From Microsaccharimonas sp964523145 (GTDB taxonomy: Bacteria > Patescibacteriota > Saccharimonadia > Saccharimonadales > Saccharimonadaceae), in assembly GCA_964523145.1 (NCBI GenBank), contig CAZFYB010000001.1, forward strand, positions 62,001-126,000: a stretch of DNA of 64,000 nt, in the 5' to 3' direction. The position numbers and the translations under genes were made by a program. Positions 32,592 to 41,023 of this stretch are shown here, one piece after another; position 1 is the first letter of the stretch; every line of letters begins with the position of its first letter. Under the pieces are notes generated by a model. The model saw nothing but the letters and a program-made list of their open reading frames with translations. It ran no database searches and was not told the DNA's origin.

Positions 32592-33206
32592 ATGAAAGCA
32601 CTTCTCGGTACCAAAATTGGTATGACCCAACTCATCAGCGAAGATGGTAAGGCAGTTCCTGTCACTATCATCAAAGCTGGGCCTGTGACAGTGACTCAAG
32701 TTAAAACCATCGATACCGATGGCTATAACGCTGTCCAAGTAGGTTTTGAGAAGGGTAAGAACTTGAGCAAGGCCGTAGCTGGACACCTTAAGGCAGCTGA
32801 CGTAACTCCGAAGTATATTCGGGAGTTTCGCGTTACTGACACATCTGAAGAGATGGTAGTCGGAAACACAATTGACGTAACCGCTTTCCAACTAGGCGAT
32901 GTTGTTGACGCAACGGGTACTAGTAAGGGTAAGGGTTTCGCCGGAACAATTAAAAGGCACAACTTCGAACGACACAAGAAGAGTCACGGTGGTAAGGGCA
33001 ATGTCCGTAAACCTGGTTCAATTGGTTCGATGTACCCACAAAAAGTCTTTAAGGGTAAGCGCATGGCAGGACGTATGGGTCACGACACCGTAACGGTGAA
33101 GAACCTCGTTGTTAGCTACATTGATGTAGAGAACAACATCATCGGTCTCAAAGGCGCTGTCCCTGGACCTAAAAAAGGTCTGATAGTAATCGGAGGAAAG
33201 GCATAA
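32592..33206 (+). CDS. rplC: 50S ribosomal protein L3
   Basis: 204 residues, starting MKALLGTKIGMTQL. FERHKKSHGGKGNVRKPGSI and KRMAGRMGHDTVTVKNL mark the peptidyl-transferase-proximal extension. First gene of the run rplC-rplD-rplW-rplB. Its TAA overlaps the rplD ATG. Confidence 0.97.
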   Translation: MKALLGTKIGMTQLISEDGKAVPVTIIKAGPVTVTQVKTIDTDGYNAVQVGFEKGKNLSKAVAGHLKAADVTPKYIREFRVTDTSEEMVVGNTIDVTAFQLGDVVDATGTSKGKGFAGTIKRHNFERHKKSHGGKGNVRKPGSIGSMYPQKVFKGKRMAGRMGHDTVTVKNLVVSYIDVENNIIGLKGAVPGPKKGLIVIGGKA

Positions 33207-33827
33207 TGGCTGAAGCTGTAAAAACTCAAGCAACGACAACCCTTCCAAAGGAAGTATTTGCTGTAGAGGTTAAAAACCACGAGCTTCTCAAGCTTGCCTA
33301 CGACTCATATCTTGCAAACAGCCGACTTTCAAGTGCTACGACTAAAACTCGTGGCGAAGTACGCGGTGGTGGTAAAAAACCATGGGCTCAAAAGGGAACA
33401 GGACGTGCACGATTTGGTTCGAGCCGTAACCCAATTTGGCGCGGTGGTGGTATTGTTTTCGGCCCGCGCGGTAACGAAAACTACACCAAAAAAGTCTCAA
33501 CTCAGTCTAAGCGACAGGCAACTCGCCAGNNNNNNNNNNACCCTTGCAAGCCAAGCGAACAAGGTACATGTACTTGATGTTAAGACAACTGGTAAAACTG
33601 CCGAGATTGTAAAATTCCTCGCTGACAACAACTTTACTCGCCGAGTACTGATTGTTGTTGACGTAAAAACACCTGAGATCATCCGCGCTACCAACAACAT
33701 TCCAAATGTTCTGTTGATTAGTACGAAGTACCTTAGTGTGTATCACATCTTGAATGCTGATAGTATTGTGCTCTCAAAAGCATCACTTCCAACACTCAAG
33801 AGCTGGTTAGTTAAGGAGGAGGCGTAA
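33206..33827 (+). CDS. rplD: 50S ribosomal protein L4, interrupted by an assembly gap
   Basis: The N-terminal half (108 residues) carries GEVRGGGKKPWAQKGTGRAR and GGGIVFGPRG, typical of L4. After ten Ns the C-terminal half continues in another frame (about 95 residues, VHVLDVKTTGKTAEIVKFL to KSWLVKEEA). The gap begins at a codon boundary, and restoring the frame needs a true gap length divisible by three, so ten is a placeholder; about four to eight residues are probably missing. The gene is most likely intact in the organism. Confidence 0.93.
33530..33539. other. Assembly gap (10 N) inside rplD
   Basis: Ten undetermined bases. The reading frames of the two rplD halves do not match at this length; a length divisible by three would join them. 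Confidence 0.98.
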
Positions 33828-33829
33828 TT

Positions 33830-34144
33830 ATGAGTCTTATCCTAGTAACTCCAGTCACGACTGAAAAAGCATATGGCCAAAGCCAAAAGAACGTATATGT
33901 ATTTAACGTGCCGGTAGCAGCAAACAAAAACCAAATCACCGATGCTGTCGAAGCACAATATGGTGTGAAGGTTGCTGCTATTAAGACATTAGTACAAACC
34001 GGTAAAGCAGTTCGTTTCTCTCGAGGAAAGAACCGTTACCCAGGTACGACTAAGCGTTCTGATAGCAAAAAAGCCTACGTAACCCTAGCCGCTGGTAGCT
34101 CACTTGCTATATTTGACGAACCAGCTGAAGAGGAGAAGAAATAA
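33830..34144 (+). CDS. rplW: 50S ribosomal protein L23
   Basis: 104 residues; LVTPVTTEKAYGQSQKNVYV is the L23 N-terminus and GKAVRFSRGKNRYPGTTKRS the extended loop. L23 sits at the exit tunnel and is the docking site of trigger factor, whose gene is also in this window. Its stop overlaps the rplB ATG. Confidence 0.95.
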   Translation: MSLILVTPVTTEKAYGQSQKNVYVFNVPVAANKNQITDAVEAQYGVKVAAIKTLVQTGKAVRFSRGKNRYPGTTKRSDSKKAYVTLAAGSSLAIFDEPAEEEKK

Positions 34145-34983
34145 TGGCGATTAAAGCTTATAACCCAACAACACCTGCTCGCCGCGGTATGACTTCTCAG
34201 GACATGAGCGAAGTTACAACTCGCAAACCACTGAAAAGCCTTACAAAAAGTAAAAAGCAGAACGCTGGTCGTAATAACGCTGGTCGTATTACTGTCCGTC
34301 ACCGCGGTGGTGGAGTAAAACGTCACTATCGTCTTATGAACCACAACCTTCCTGCTGGAATGGTAGTAACGATTGAAGAGATCGAATACGATCCTAACCG
34401 TTCAGCTCGTATTGCTCGAGTAAAAGACCAAAACGGTCTTTACCACTATATTCTTGCCGACACTTCAATGACTGTTGGTAAAGTAATTAAAAGTGGCCCA
34501 GATGCACCTGTAGAATCAAGCAACCGTATGCCTTTGGCAAACATCCCTGTTGGTTCACAAATTTACGCCATTGAAATGCACCCAGGTAAGGGCGCACAAA
34601 TGGTACGTTCAGCTGGAACAAAAGCGCAACTTATGGCTAAAGAAGGTGACTACGCTCAAGTGCGTTTGCCATCTGGCGAAGTCCGTAGGTTCCGCCTTGA
34701 AGCTACCGCAGCACTCGGTGTTGTTGGTAACGTTCAGCACCAAAATATTAAGATCGGTTCTGCTGGTCGTAACCGTCGCAAAGGTATCCGCCCAGGTGTC
34801 CGTGGTGTTGTTATGAACGCCGCAGATCACCCACACGGTGGTGGTGACGGTGGACGTCACGGTACTGGTAAGGCACCACGAACTCCATGGGGTCAATTGA
34901 CTCTTGGATATCGTACTCGGCGCCGTAAAGACGTTGCGGGCAATATTGTAAAGACGCGCCACGACGCGAAGAGGAAGAAGTAA
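34144..34983 (+). CDS. rplB: 50S ribosomal protein L2
   Basis: 279 residues. The C-terminal GVVMNAADHPHGGGDGGRHG holds the conserved His needed for peptidyl transfer structure. GRNNAGRITVRHRGGGVKRH is the N-terminal rRNA-binding part. Normal length. Confidence 0.98.
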   Translation: MAIKAYNPTTPARRGMTSQDMSEVTTRKPLKSLTKSKKQNAGRNNAGRITVRHRGGGVKRHYRLMNHNLPAGMVVTIEEIEYDPNRSARIARVKDQNGLYHYILADTSMTVGKVIKSGPDAPVESSNRMPLANIPVGSQIYAIEMHPGKGAQMVRSAGTKAQLMAKEGDYAQVRLPSGEVRRFRLEATAALGVVGNVQHQNIKIGSAGRNRRKGIRPGVRGVVMNAADHPHGGGDGGRHGTGKAPRTPWGQLTLGYRTRRRKDVAGNIVKTRHDAKRKK

Positions 34984-34984
34984 T

Positions 34985-35248
34985 ATGAGTCGATCACTGA
35001 AAAAAGGTCCATTCGTAGACTTCAAGCTCGCTAAGAAAGTGGCGGCGCTAAGTCTTGAAGACCGTACAATTATTAAAACTTGGGCTCGTGCTAGCACGAT
35101 TAGCCCAGAGATGGTAGGCCGTACTATTGCTGTGCACAACGGTAAAGTACACGTACCAGTACTCGTGAGCGAGAACATGGTTGGTCACAAACTCGGTGAG
35201 TTTAGTCCAACCCGTAAGTTCCGTAAACACGGTGGAAAGGCTAAGTAA
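34985..35248 (+). CDS. rpsS: 30S ribosomal protein S19
   Basis: 87 residues: MSRSLKKGPFVD start, then GHKLGEFSPTRKFRKHGGKA at the C-terminus, the S19 signature. Its stop overlaps the rplV start. Confidence 0.98.
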   Translation: MSRSLKKGPFVDFKLAKKVAALSLEDRTIIKTWARASTISPEMVGRTIAVHNGKVHVPVLVSENMVGHKLGEFSPTRKFRKHGGKAK

Positions 35249-35679
35249 TGGCTGAGGTTATAACTAACGTACGCGCATACGCAAAGGGTGTTGATGTTGC
35301 TCCACGTAAAGTGGGCCTCGTTGCCAGCCTTGTACGCGGCCGTTCGGTAGCTGATGCTATCGTTATCCTGAACCACACCCCTAAGCGTGCAGCTCGTCCC
35401 CTTATAAAGGTGATTGAAAGCGCTCAGGCAAACGCCGTAAACAACCACGGATTTGACGGAAAAACTTTGACAATTGCTACTCTTTCGGTAACAACAGGTG
35501 CTCGCCTCAAGCGATTTAAACCTGCGAGCCGTGGACGTGCGTTGCCATTCCAAAAGAAGTCAGCAAACATCTTGGTTGAAGTGACGGGTGAATTGAAACC
35601 TAAGAAAGCTCCAGCAAAGGCCGTAGAAGCTAAGGCTGAAGCGCCTGCTGCTAAAGCAGTGAAAGAGGAGAAGAAATAA
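35248..35679 (+). CDS. rplV: 50S ribosomal protein L22
   Basis: 143 residues; APRKVGLVASLVRGRSVADA and KRFKPASRGRALPFQKKSAN are L22 signatures, the latter the beta-hairpin reaching into the exit tunnel. A 30-residue Ala/Lys/Glu tail follows, a feature of several proteins in this cluster. Overlaps rpsC by one base. Confidence 0.97.
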   Translation: MAEVITNVRAYAKGVDVAPRKVGLVASLVRGRSVADAIVILNHTPKRAARPLIKVIESAQANAVNNHGFDGKTLTIATLSVTTGARLKRFKPASRGRALPFQKKSANILVEVTGELKPKKAPAKAVEAKAEAPAAKAVKEEKK

Positions 35680-36311
35680 TGGGACAGAAAGTAAATCCAA
35701 TTAGTTTCCGTCTCCAGCTCCACAAGAACTGGGATTCACGATGGTTTGCTCATAAAAAAGACTTTTCTCGTCTTTTGATTGAAGATATCAAGATTCGTGA
35801 AGCAATCGAGAAGCGATTTGAAAGTCGTCCAACGATCGCTCGAGTTGAAATCGAACGTTCAGCCAACCTAGTGACTGTTACTATTCACACCGCCAAAGCT
35901 GGTGTGGTGATTGGTCGTGGTGGTGCTGGTGTGACTGAACTAAAGGCTGATCTTGAAAAGATCGCCAGCCTTCCTGTACGTATTAACATCGAAGAAGTAA
36001 AGCGACCCGATCTTAGCGCTAAATTGGTAGCTGAAAATATTGCCCACCAATTGCAACGCCGTTCAAACTTCCGCCGAGCTACTAAAATGGCTGCACAAAA
36101 CACTATGGCCGCTGGTGCTAAAGGTGTTCGTATCCAAGTTTCAGGCCGTTTGAATAACGCTGAAATGGCTCGCCGTGAAAAGGTAAGCGAAGGTTCAGTG
36201 CCGCTTCATACACTTCGTGCTGACATCGACTTTTACACTGCACGTGCGGCTATGCCGGGTGCTGGTATCGTTGGTGTTAAAGTATGGATCTATAAGGGCG
36301 AAAGGAGCTAA
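35679..36311 (+). CDS. rpsC: 30S ribosomal protein S3
   Basis: 210 residues; MGQKVNPISFRLQLHKNWDS start, the KH-domain GXXG region VVIGRGGAGVTELKADLEKI, and C-terminal GSVPLHTLRADIDFYTARA. S3 lines the mRNA entry tunnel. Confidence 0.98.
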   Translation: MGQKVNPISFRLQLHKNWDSRWFAHKKDFSRLLIEDIKIREAIEKRFESRPTIARVEIERSANLVTVTIHTAKAGVVIGRGGAGVTELKADLEKIASLPVRINIEEVKRPDLSAKLVAENIAHQLQRRSNFRRATKMAAQNTMAAGAKGVRIQVSGRLNNAEMARREKVSEGSVPLHTLRADIDFYTARAAMPGAGIVGVKVWIYKGERS

Positions 36312-36316
36312 TCGAT

Positions 36317-36730
36317 ATGTTGTTACCAAAGAAAACTAAGTATCGAAAAGTTCGCAAAGGCAAGAACGAAGGCGTCGCTACACGTGGCAACTATGTTGCG
36401 TTTGGTGACTTCGGTCTGCAATCACAGTCGAACAACGACATTACTTCACGCCAAATCGAAGCTTCACGTCAAGCGATGACCCGTCACATTAAACGTGGTG
36501 GTAAAATCTGGATTCGTATCTTCCCTCACACTCCACGTACTCGTAAACCACAAGACGTGAAGATGGGGAGCGGTAAAGGTAACCCAGAATTCTTCGTAGC
36601 CAAGGTGAAAGCCGGAACTGTGCTGTTTGAAATGAAGGGTGTTGACGAAGCCGTAGCCCGCGAGGCAATGCGCCTTGCAGCTAACAAGCTTCCTGTTAAA
36701 ACCAAGTTCATTATGAAGGAGCAAGCGTAA
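36317..36730 (+). CDS. rplP: 50S ribosomal protein L16
   Basis: 137 residues; KKTKYRKVRKGKNEGVATRG and HTPRTRKPQDVKMGSGKGNP are typical. Binds near the A site and 5S rRNA. Stop overlaps the rpmC ATG. Confidence 0.97.
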   Translation: MLLPKKTKYRKVRKGKNEGVATRGNYVAFGDFGLQSQSNNDITSRQIEASRQAMTRHIKRGGKIWIRIFPHTPRTRKPQDVKMGSGKGNPEFFVAKVKAGTVLFEMKGVDEAVAREAMRLAANKLPVKTKFIMKEQA

Positions 36731-36954
36731 TGGCTGACGTAAAGAAATCAACGAAGGCTGTTGAAGTGAAAACACTTGAACAACTACAAGAAGAACTTGT
36801 GAAGCTTCAGGGTGAAAACCTTGAATCTCGCCGAAGTCACCGTTTAGGTGAATTGGTGAACCCACACGTTCTGACCGTTCAGCGCAAGGGAATTGCTCGA
36901 TTGCACACCGCAATCGCCGCAGCTCACCGTGCAGCCGTAAAGGAGGATAAATAA
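36730..36954 (+). CDS. rpmC: 50S ribosomal protein L29
   Basis: 74 residues; two helices, with LEQLQEELVKLQGENLESR and the C-terminal IARLHTAIAAAHRA. It sits beside L23 at the tunnel exit. It differs from well-studied L29 sequences in the first helix, which is preceded by a Lys-rich start, but position and length fit. Confidence 0.88.
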   Translation: MADVKKSTKAVEVKTLEQLQEELVKLQGENLESRRSHRLGELVNPHVLTVQRKGIARLHTAIAAAHRAAVKEDK

Positions 36955-36955
36955 T

Positions 36956-37231
36956 ATGGCAAAAACATTGACTGGTATTGTCACCTCTGATAAGGCTGAC
37001 AAAACCATTACTCTCACGGTCACAAGCCGTGAAACACACCCACTCTACGGTAAACAGTATTCTGTGACCCGTAAGTACATTGCTCATGATGAAAACAACG
37101 ATGCTCACATGGGCGACCGCGTGACGGTTGCTGAAACACGACCAATCTCAAAGCGTAAATTCTTTAGCTTGGTTTCTGTTGACGAACGCTCACATGGTTC
37201 GATCGAACTTAAGAGTGAGGAGGATGCATAA
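36956..37231 (+). CDS. rpsQ: 30S ribosomal protein S17
   Basis: 91 residues; LTGIVTSDKADKTITLTVTS and HPLYGKQYSVTRKYIAHDEN and VAETRPISKRKFFSLV form the OB-fold signature of S17. Overlaps rplN by one base. Confidence 0.95.
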   Translation: MAKTLTGIVTSDKADKTITLTVTSRETHPLYGKQYSVTRKYIAHDENNDAHMGDRVTVAETRPISKRKFFSLVSVDERSHGSIELKSEEDA

Positions 37232-37599
37232 TGATCCAACAAGAATCACGACTTAAGGTTACCGACAACAGTGGAGCAAAGGAAATTCTTTGTATCCGTG
37301 TTCTTGGTGGTACCGGGCGCCGCTATGCTCACATTGGTGACACTATTGTTGCAACGGTGAAAGAAGCAAACCCAACTGGTGCCGTTAAAAAGAAATCTGT
37401 CGTTAAGGCTGTAGTGGTTCGTACGAAGAACCAAATCAAGCGTAAAGACGGCAGCACCATTAGCTTTGACGATAATGCAGCAGTTATTATTAACGATGAC
37501 AAGTCTCCAAAGGGAACTCGTGTGTTCGGCCCAGTGCCGCGCGAACTTCGTGACCTTGGATACGCTAAAATTATTAGCCTTGCGCCGGAGGTACTCTAG
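37231..37599 (+). CDS. rplN: 50S ribosomal protein L14
   Basis: 122 residues; MIQQESRLKVTDNSGAKE start, DNAAVIINDDKSPKGTRVFG, and PVPRELRDLGYAKIISLAPE are unmistakable L14 segments. Confidence 0.98.
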   Translation: MIQQESRLKVTDNSGAKEILCIRVLGGTGRRYAHIGDTIVATVKEANPTGAVKKKSVVKAVVVRTKNQIKRKDGSTISFDDNAAVIINDDKSPKGTRVFGPVPRELRDLGYAKIISLAPEVL

Positions 37600-37600
37600 T

Positions 37601-37930
37601 ATGCCAAACGTTAAACGTATTAAAAAAGGTGACACGGTAAAGTTTATTAGTGGTGCAAACAAAGGCACAACCGGTAAAGTTCTTGCAGTAAACACAAAAG
37701 ACCAATCTGCGCTTGTAGAAGGTGTTGGTCTTAAGCACCGTCACATTAAACCAAGCCAACTGAACCCACGTGGTGGTCACAAAGATATTCACGTTCCTAC
37801 ACCTTTGCATAAGCTTGCTGTAGTGATCGATGAAAAAACTGGCAAGACCAGCCGAGTTGGATTTATTAAAAACGCTGACGGCGACACTACCCGTGTTGCT
37901 CGCCAAGCTAACAGTAAGGAGATCAAATAA
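37601..37930 (+). CDS. rplX: 50S ribosomal protein L24
   Basis: 109 residues from ATG 37601. The KOW motif is KKGDTVKFISGANKGTTGKV; LNPRGGHKDIHVPTPLHKLA follows. An in-frame start at 37466 would lie inside rplN and is rejected. Overlaps rplE by one base. Confidence 0.95.
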   Translation: MPNVKRIKKGDTVKFISGANKGTTGKVLAVNTKDQSALVEGVGLKHRHIKPSQLNPRGGHKDIHVPTPLHKLAVVIDEKTGKTSRVGFIKNADGDTTRVARQANSKEIK

Positions 37931-38514
37931 TGGCTAATAAACCAGCTACTATTACCGCTCCTCGCCTGAAAGCCTTGTACAATTCTACAATTGTTAAGGA
38001 ACTTCAAGCCGAACTCGGTCTCTCAAATGTGCACGAAGTGCCAAAACTTGAGAAAATTGTGGTCAGCGCGGGAATCGGTAAGAACAAAGACGATAAGCAT
38101 CACTACGAAGCTGTTCGTAACACGATTATCAAAGTAACCGGCCAATCACCAGTTGACCGCATGGCGAAAAAATCTATTGCAGGTTTCAAGATCCGTGCTG
38201 GTATGAACCGCGTTGGTATTAACGTTACCCTTCGTGGTAGCCGTATGTACGAATTCCTCGACCGTCTTGTAAACGTGACACTCCCACGTGTCCGTGACTT
38301 TCACGGTGTTGGTGCGAAAAGCTTTGACATGGGCGGTAACTTTAACTTGGGTCTTAACGACCAATCGGTTTTCCCAGAGCTTACCTTTGAAGAAACGCAG
38401 CACGTTCACGGCCTTCAGATAACATTTGTTATCAAAGCCGGTAACAAGCAAGCAAGCCGCGCTCTTCTTGAAAAGTTCGGTATGCCGTTCGAGAAAGAAG
38501 GGGGAATTCGATAA
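37930..38514 (+). CDS. rplE: 50S ribosomal protein L5
   Basis: 194 residues; VHEVPKLEKIVVSAGIGKNK, LRGSRMYEFLDRLVNVTLPR and VRDFHGVGAKSFDMGGNFNL. Binds 5S rRNA and contacts the P-site tRNA. Stop overlaps the rpsN ATG. Confidence 0.97.
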   Translation: MANKPATITAPRLKALYNSTIVKELQAELGLSNVHEVPKLEKIVVSAGIGKNKDDKHHYEAVRNTIIKVTGQSPVDRMAKKSIAGFKIRAGMNRVGINVTLRGSRMYEFLDRLVNVTLPRVRDFHGVGAKSFDMGGNFNLGLNDQSVFPELTFEETQHVHGLQITFVIKAGNKQASRALLEKFGMPFEKEGGIR

Positions 38515-38783
38515 TGGCTAAAACATCTGCTGTCGTACGCGACCTTAAGCGACAAAAAATGATTCAGAAATACGCTGCAAAGCGAGCTGAACTCAAAGAA
38601 CTTGGTGACCTAGAAGGTTTGGCTAAACTGCCACTTAACAGCTCACCAACACGATGGAAAAACCGTGATGCACTCCATGGACGCCCTCGTGGTTACATGC
38701 GCCGATTCGGTTTGAGCCGTATTAACTTCCGTGAAAAAGCATCAAAGGGACAAATCCCTGGTATTACTAAGAGTAGTTGGTAG
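38514..38783 (+). CDS. rpsN: 30S ribosomal protein S14 (zinc-free form)
   Basis: 89 residues; KLPLNSSPTRWKNRDALHGR, GRPRGYMRRFGLSRINFRE and the terminal KSSW are S14. The CxxC pairs of the zinc-binding form are absent; it contains no Cys. Confidence 0.96.
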   Translation: MAKTSAVVRDLKRQKMIQKYAAKRAELKELGDLEGLAKLPLNSSPTRWKNRDALHGRPRGYMRRFGLSRINFREKASKGQIPGITKSSW

Positions 38784-38798
38784 GAAAGGAAACGAAAT

Positions 38799-39200
38799 AT
38801 GTCATTACAATCAACTGACCCAATCGCTGACCTACTAACTCGTATTCGTAACGCAGTTATGGTTGGTAAAAACGAAATCACTGTTCCTTCAAGCAAAATT
38901 AAGGTAGTCGTTGCTAAAGAGCTGAAAAAAGCTGGCTACGTTACCGGCGTTAAGGTTGAAGCGGGCAAGCCACGTGATATTTTAACTGTCACCATTAACG
39001 AACCTGGTGAGAACTCAACTATTAACGAGATCAAACGACTCTCTAAGCCTGGACGCCGCGTGTACGTAAGTGCCGCTGACATCCCTAAGGTAAAGAGTGG
39101 ACGTGGAATTGTTTTAGTAAGTACTTCTAAGGGAGTTGTTACTGGCGATGAAGCTAAGAAGCAGAAGCTTGGTGGGGAATTACTTCTTCAAGTATTCTAG
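38799..39200 (+). CDS. rpsH: 30S ribosomal protein S8
   Basis: 133 residues; TDPIADLLTRIRNAVMVGKN start and a C-terminal GRGIVLVSTSKGVVTGDEAK region, matching S8. S8 is the translational repressor of the spc operon in E. coli. Transcription ends just after it at a strong terminator, unlike the standard operon. Confidence 0.97.
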   Translation: MSLQSTDPIADLLTRIRNAVMVGKNEITVPSSKIKVVVAKELKKAGYVTGVKVEAGKPRDILTVTINEPGENSTINEIKRLSKPGRRVYVSAADIPKVKSGRGIVLVSTSKGVVTGDEAKKQKLGGELLLQVF

Positions 39201-39214
39201 TTAACTAGTGAATT

Positions 39215-39246
39215 TAAAAAGAACCTCGTTGCGAGGTTCTTTTTAT
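39215..39246. terminator. Bidirectional terminator after rpsH
   Basis: AAAAAGAACCTCG-TTG-CGAGGTTCTTTTT: 13 pairs with T tracts on both strands. Confidence 0.92.
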
Positions 39247-39259
39247 TATTGAAATGTTA

Positions 39260-39895
39260 TTATGAATCAACTGGTCGTGACGCGTAGTCACTTATCCAAA
39301 GGGCAGTTTGAAGGAGGGCTTCGCCCTCTTTACTTAGCTCTGTGACCATATCTGCACTTACTAAGCGATTATCTCTAGGTATCTTTTGTATTGGAACAAT
39401 AAAGTTAGAGAAGTGTAAAATTATATGACCAAATCTTGTAGCTTGTTTGTCATCAAGTATATTCTGCAAAGTATCTACATCTGCTCCAATAAGTTCAGCA
39501 AAAGGTTCAATAGGGTAAGTGCCGCCCCCGAATCCAGAGGGGTGTTCACTAAACCTTAATCCGTTACTGTTATCTAGCGGCTCAAGACCTAATATTTCCT
39601 GCTCAAATTCACGCTGGACTTCATACTGATCTTTTTCGGTTCGTTCTCTTCCGAAGAATACATCAGCACCAACACTCGTATAACCTATTGCCTGTTTGAC
39701 AGCAAACACTCCTATTCCGGTAATTGGATAGCGATTTTGTAAATCGCGAATATACTCTCTCGTGTCTCTGGACGGATTATCCAAAAATAAATTATTGGTT
39801 ATTTCGAGACGTTGACTTGGTTGCCAAGGCAACGGAAGAATTGGGTGGTTGAGTATTCCCTCTGGTGGAGATAGTTTTTTCATATCACAATACAT
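39260..39895 (-). CDS. Hypothetical protein antisense between rpsH and rplF (211 aa)
   Basis: No family recognised; soluble, no signal or membrane segment. Start may be ATG 39895 or ATG 39883 (MKKLSPPEG). Contains GIGVFAVKQAIGYTSVGADV and FGHIILHFSNFIVPIQKIP. It shares the bidirectional terminator with rpsH and interrupts the spc operon on the opposite strand. Confidence 0.7.
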   Translation of the reverse strand: MYCDMKKLSPPEGILNHPILPLPWQPSQRLEITNNLFLDNPSRDTREYIRDLQNRYPITGIGVFAVKQAIGYTSVGADVFFGRERTEKDQYEVQREFEQEILGLEPLDNSNGLRFSEHPSGFGGGTYPIEPFAELIGADVDTLQNILDDKQATRFGHIILHFSNFIVPIQKIPRDNRLVSADMVTELSKEGEALLQTALWISDYASRPVDS

Positions 39896-39983
39896 TAGCC
39901 TAATTGCAGTGATGAAGCAAGCATGAGCTTTGATGCACGATTATGAAACTCTCTTTGAAAAGAATAGATGCAGTGTCCAATAG

Positions 39984-40012
39984 TTGATTTTCGACCCCAT
40001 ATATGCTACTAT
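39984..40012 (+). promoter_or_regulatory. Promoter of the rplF operon
   Basis: TTGATT (39984-39989), 17-bp spacer, TACTAT (40007-40012); start near 40019. It restarts transcription of the spc genes after the inserted gene. Confidence 0.65.
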
Positions 40013-40018
40013 TATCTA

Positions 40019-40132
40019 GATATAAATTGCGAGTGAAATCTGTGGAGATTTTGCGCTCACCATTACTATTTGTAATGTGAAAGCACAAAAACAAAAACTC
40101 TTCACTCGTGCCATAAAAGAATGGAATAGATC
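40019..40132 (+). promoter_or_regulatory. Structured leader of rplF
   Basis: CGAGTGAA (40030-40037) pairs with TTCACTCG (40101-40108), enclosing the hairpin CATTAC-TATTT-GTAATG (40061-40077). About 114 bases of leader. It could be a ribosomal-protein autoregulation site for this part of the spc genes. Confidence 0.55.
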
Positions 40133-40666
40133 ATGAGTCGAATCGGAAAACTACCAATTCAAATTCCCTCAGGCGTGACAATCACGGTCGCTGATGATGC
40201 TATTACTGTTGTAGGCCCTAAAGGTCAACTAGTAGTACCGCATCTCTCTGACGTAACTGTTACTCTCGAGGACGGCAACGCTATTGTTACTCGTAACGAT
40301 GACGAGCGTATTGCTAAGGCGCAACACGGCCTACAACGTGCACTTCTTAACAACGCCGTAGAAGGCGTTACTAAAGCTTTTGAGAAGAAGCTTGAAGTTA
40401 ATGGCGTTGGTTTCCGTGTAAACGGTGGCGGGCGCGAAATCGAGATGGCCCTTGGGTTCTCTCACCCAGTTAAGTACAGCGCTCGTGAGGGTGTTGAACT
40501 TGAAGTAAATAAAATGGAAATCACTGTTCGTGGTATCGACAAACAAATGGTTGGTCAAACTGCAGCTGAAATTCGTTCACTGAAGAAACCTGAACCCTAC
40601 AAGGGCAAGGGTATTAAATATGCTGATGAAGTGGTGCTTCGAAAAGCAGGAAAGGCTGGTAAGTAA
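40133..40666 (+). CDS. rplF: 50S ribosomal protein L6
   Basis: 177 residues; MSRIGKLPIQIPSGVTITV start and C-terminal RSLKKPEPYKGKGIKYADE, with two homologous alpha/beta halves as in all L6. Confidence 0.98.
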   Translation: MSRIGKLPIQIPSGVTITVADDAITVVGPKGQLVVPHLSDVTVTLEDGNAIVTRNDDERIAKAQHGLQRALLNNAVEGVTKAFEKKLEVNGVGFRVNGGGREIEMALGFSHPVKYSAREGVELEVNKMEITVRGIDKQMVGQTAAEIRSLKKPEPYKGKGIKYADEVVLRKAGKAGK

Positions 40667-40668
40667 TT

Positions 40669-41022
40669 ATGAGCACTCTTGATAAAAAAGTTCTCAACCG
40701 TACCCTGCGTTCTGCTCGTGTGCGTGCAAAAGTTAGTGGTACTACTGAACGACCTCGTCTTACGGTAAGTATCAGTAACAAGCACGTCAGCGCTCAGCTC
40801 ATTGATGATGTAAAGCATCAAACTGTTGCCGCCGCGACTACTGTTGGTACAAAGCAAACTGGCAGCATTGCTGAACAAGCTGCCCTTATCGGTGCAGAAA
40901 TTGCAAAGAAAGCTAAGAAAGCAAAAGTAACCGCAGTTGTATTCGACCGTAACGGCCGTCAATACGCTAAGCGACTTGCTGCACTTGCTGACGCGGCTCG
41001 TAAAGAAGGACTGGAGTTCTAA
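40669..41022 (+). CDS. rplR: 50S ribosomal protein L18
   Basis: 117 residues; TERPRLTVSISNKHVSAQLI and VFDRNGRQYAKRLAALADAA are the 5S-rRNA-binding L18 signatures. One base before the rpsE ATG region (AATATGG). Confidence 0.97.
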   Translation: MSTLDKKVLNRTLRSARVRAKVSGTTERPRLTVSISNKHVSAQLIDDVKHQTVAAATTVGTKQTGSIAEQAALIGAEIAKKAKKAKVTAVVFDRNGRQYAKRLAALADAARKEGLEF

Positions 41023-41023
41023 T

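Noticed and set aside
33206..33577. rplD as a pseudogene or programmed frameshift
   Set aside because: The frame change coincides with an N gap that starts at a codon boundary; a gap length divisible by three restores the gene.
36464..37108. 214-residue reverse-strand open frame opposite rplP-rpmC-rpsQ
   Set aside because: It lies fully under well-supported ribosomal protein genes and is low-complexity antisense translation; no start signals.
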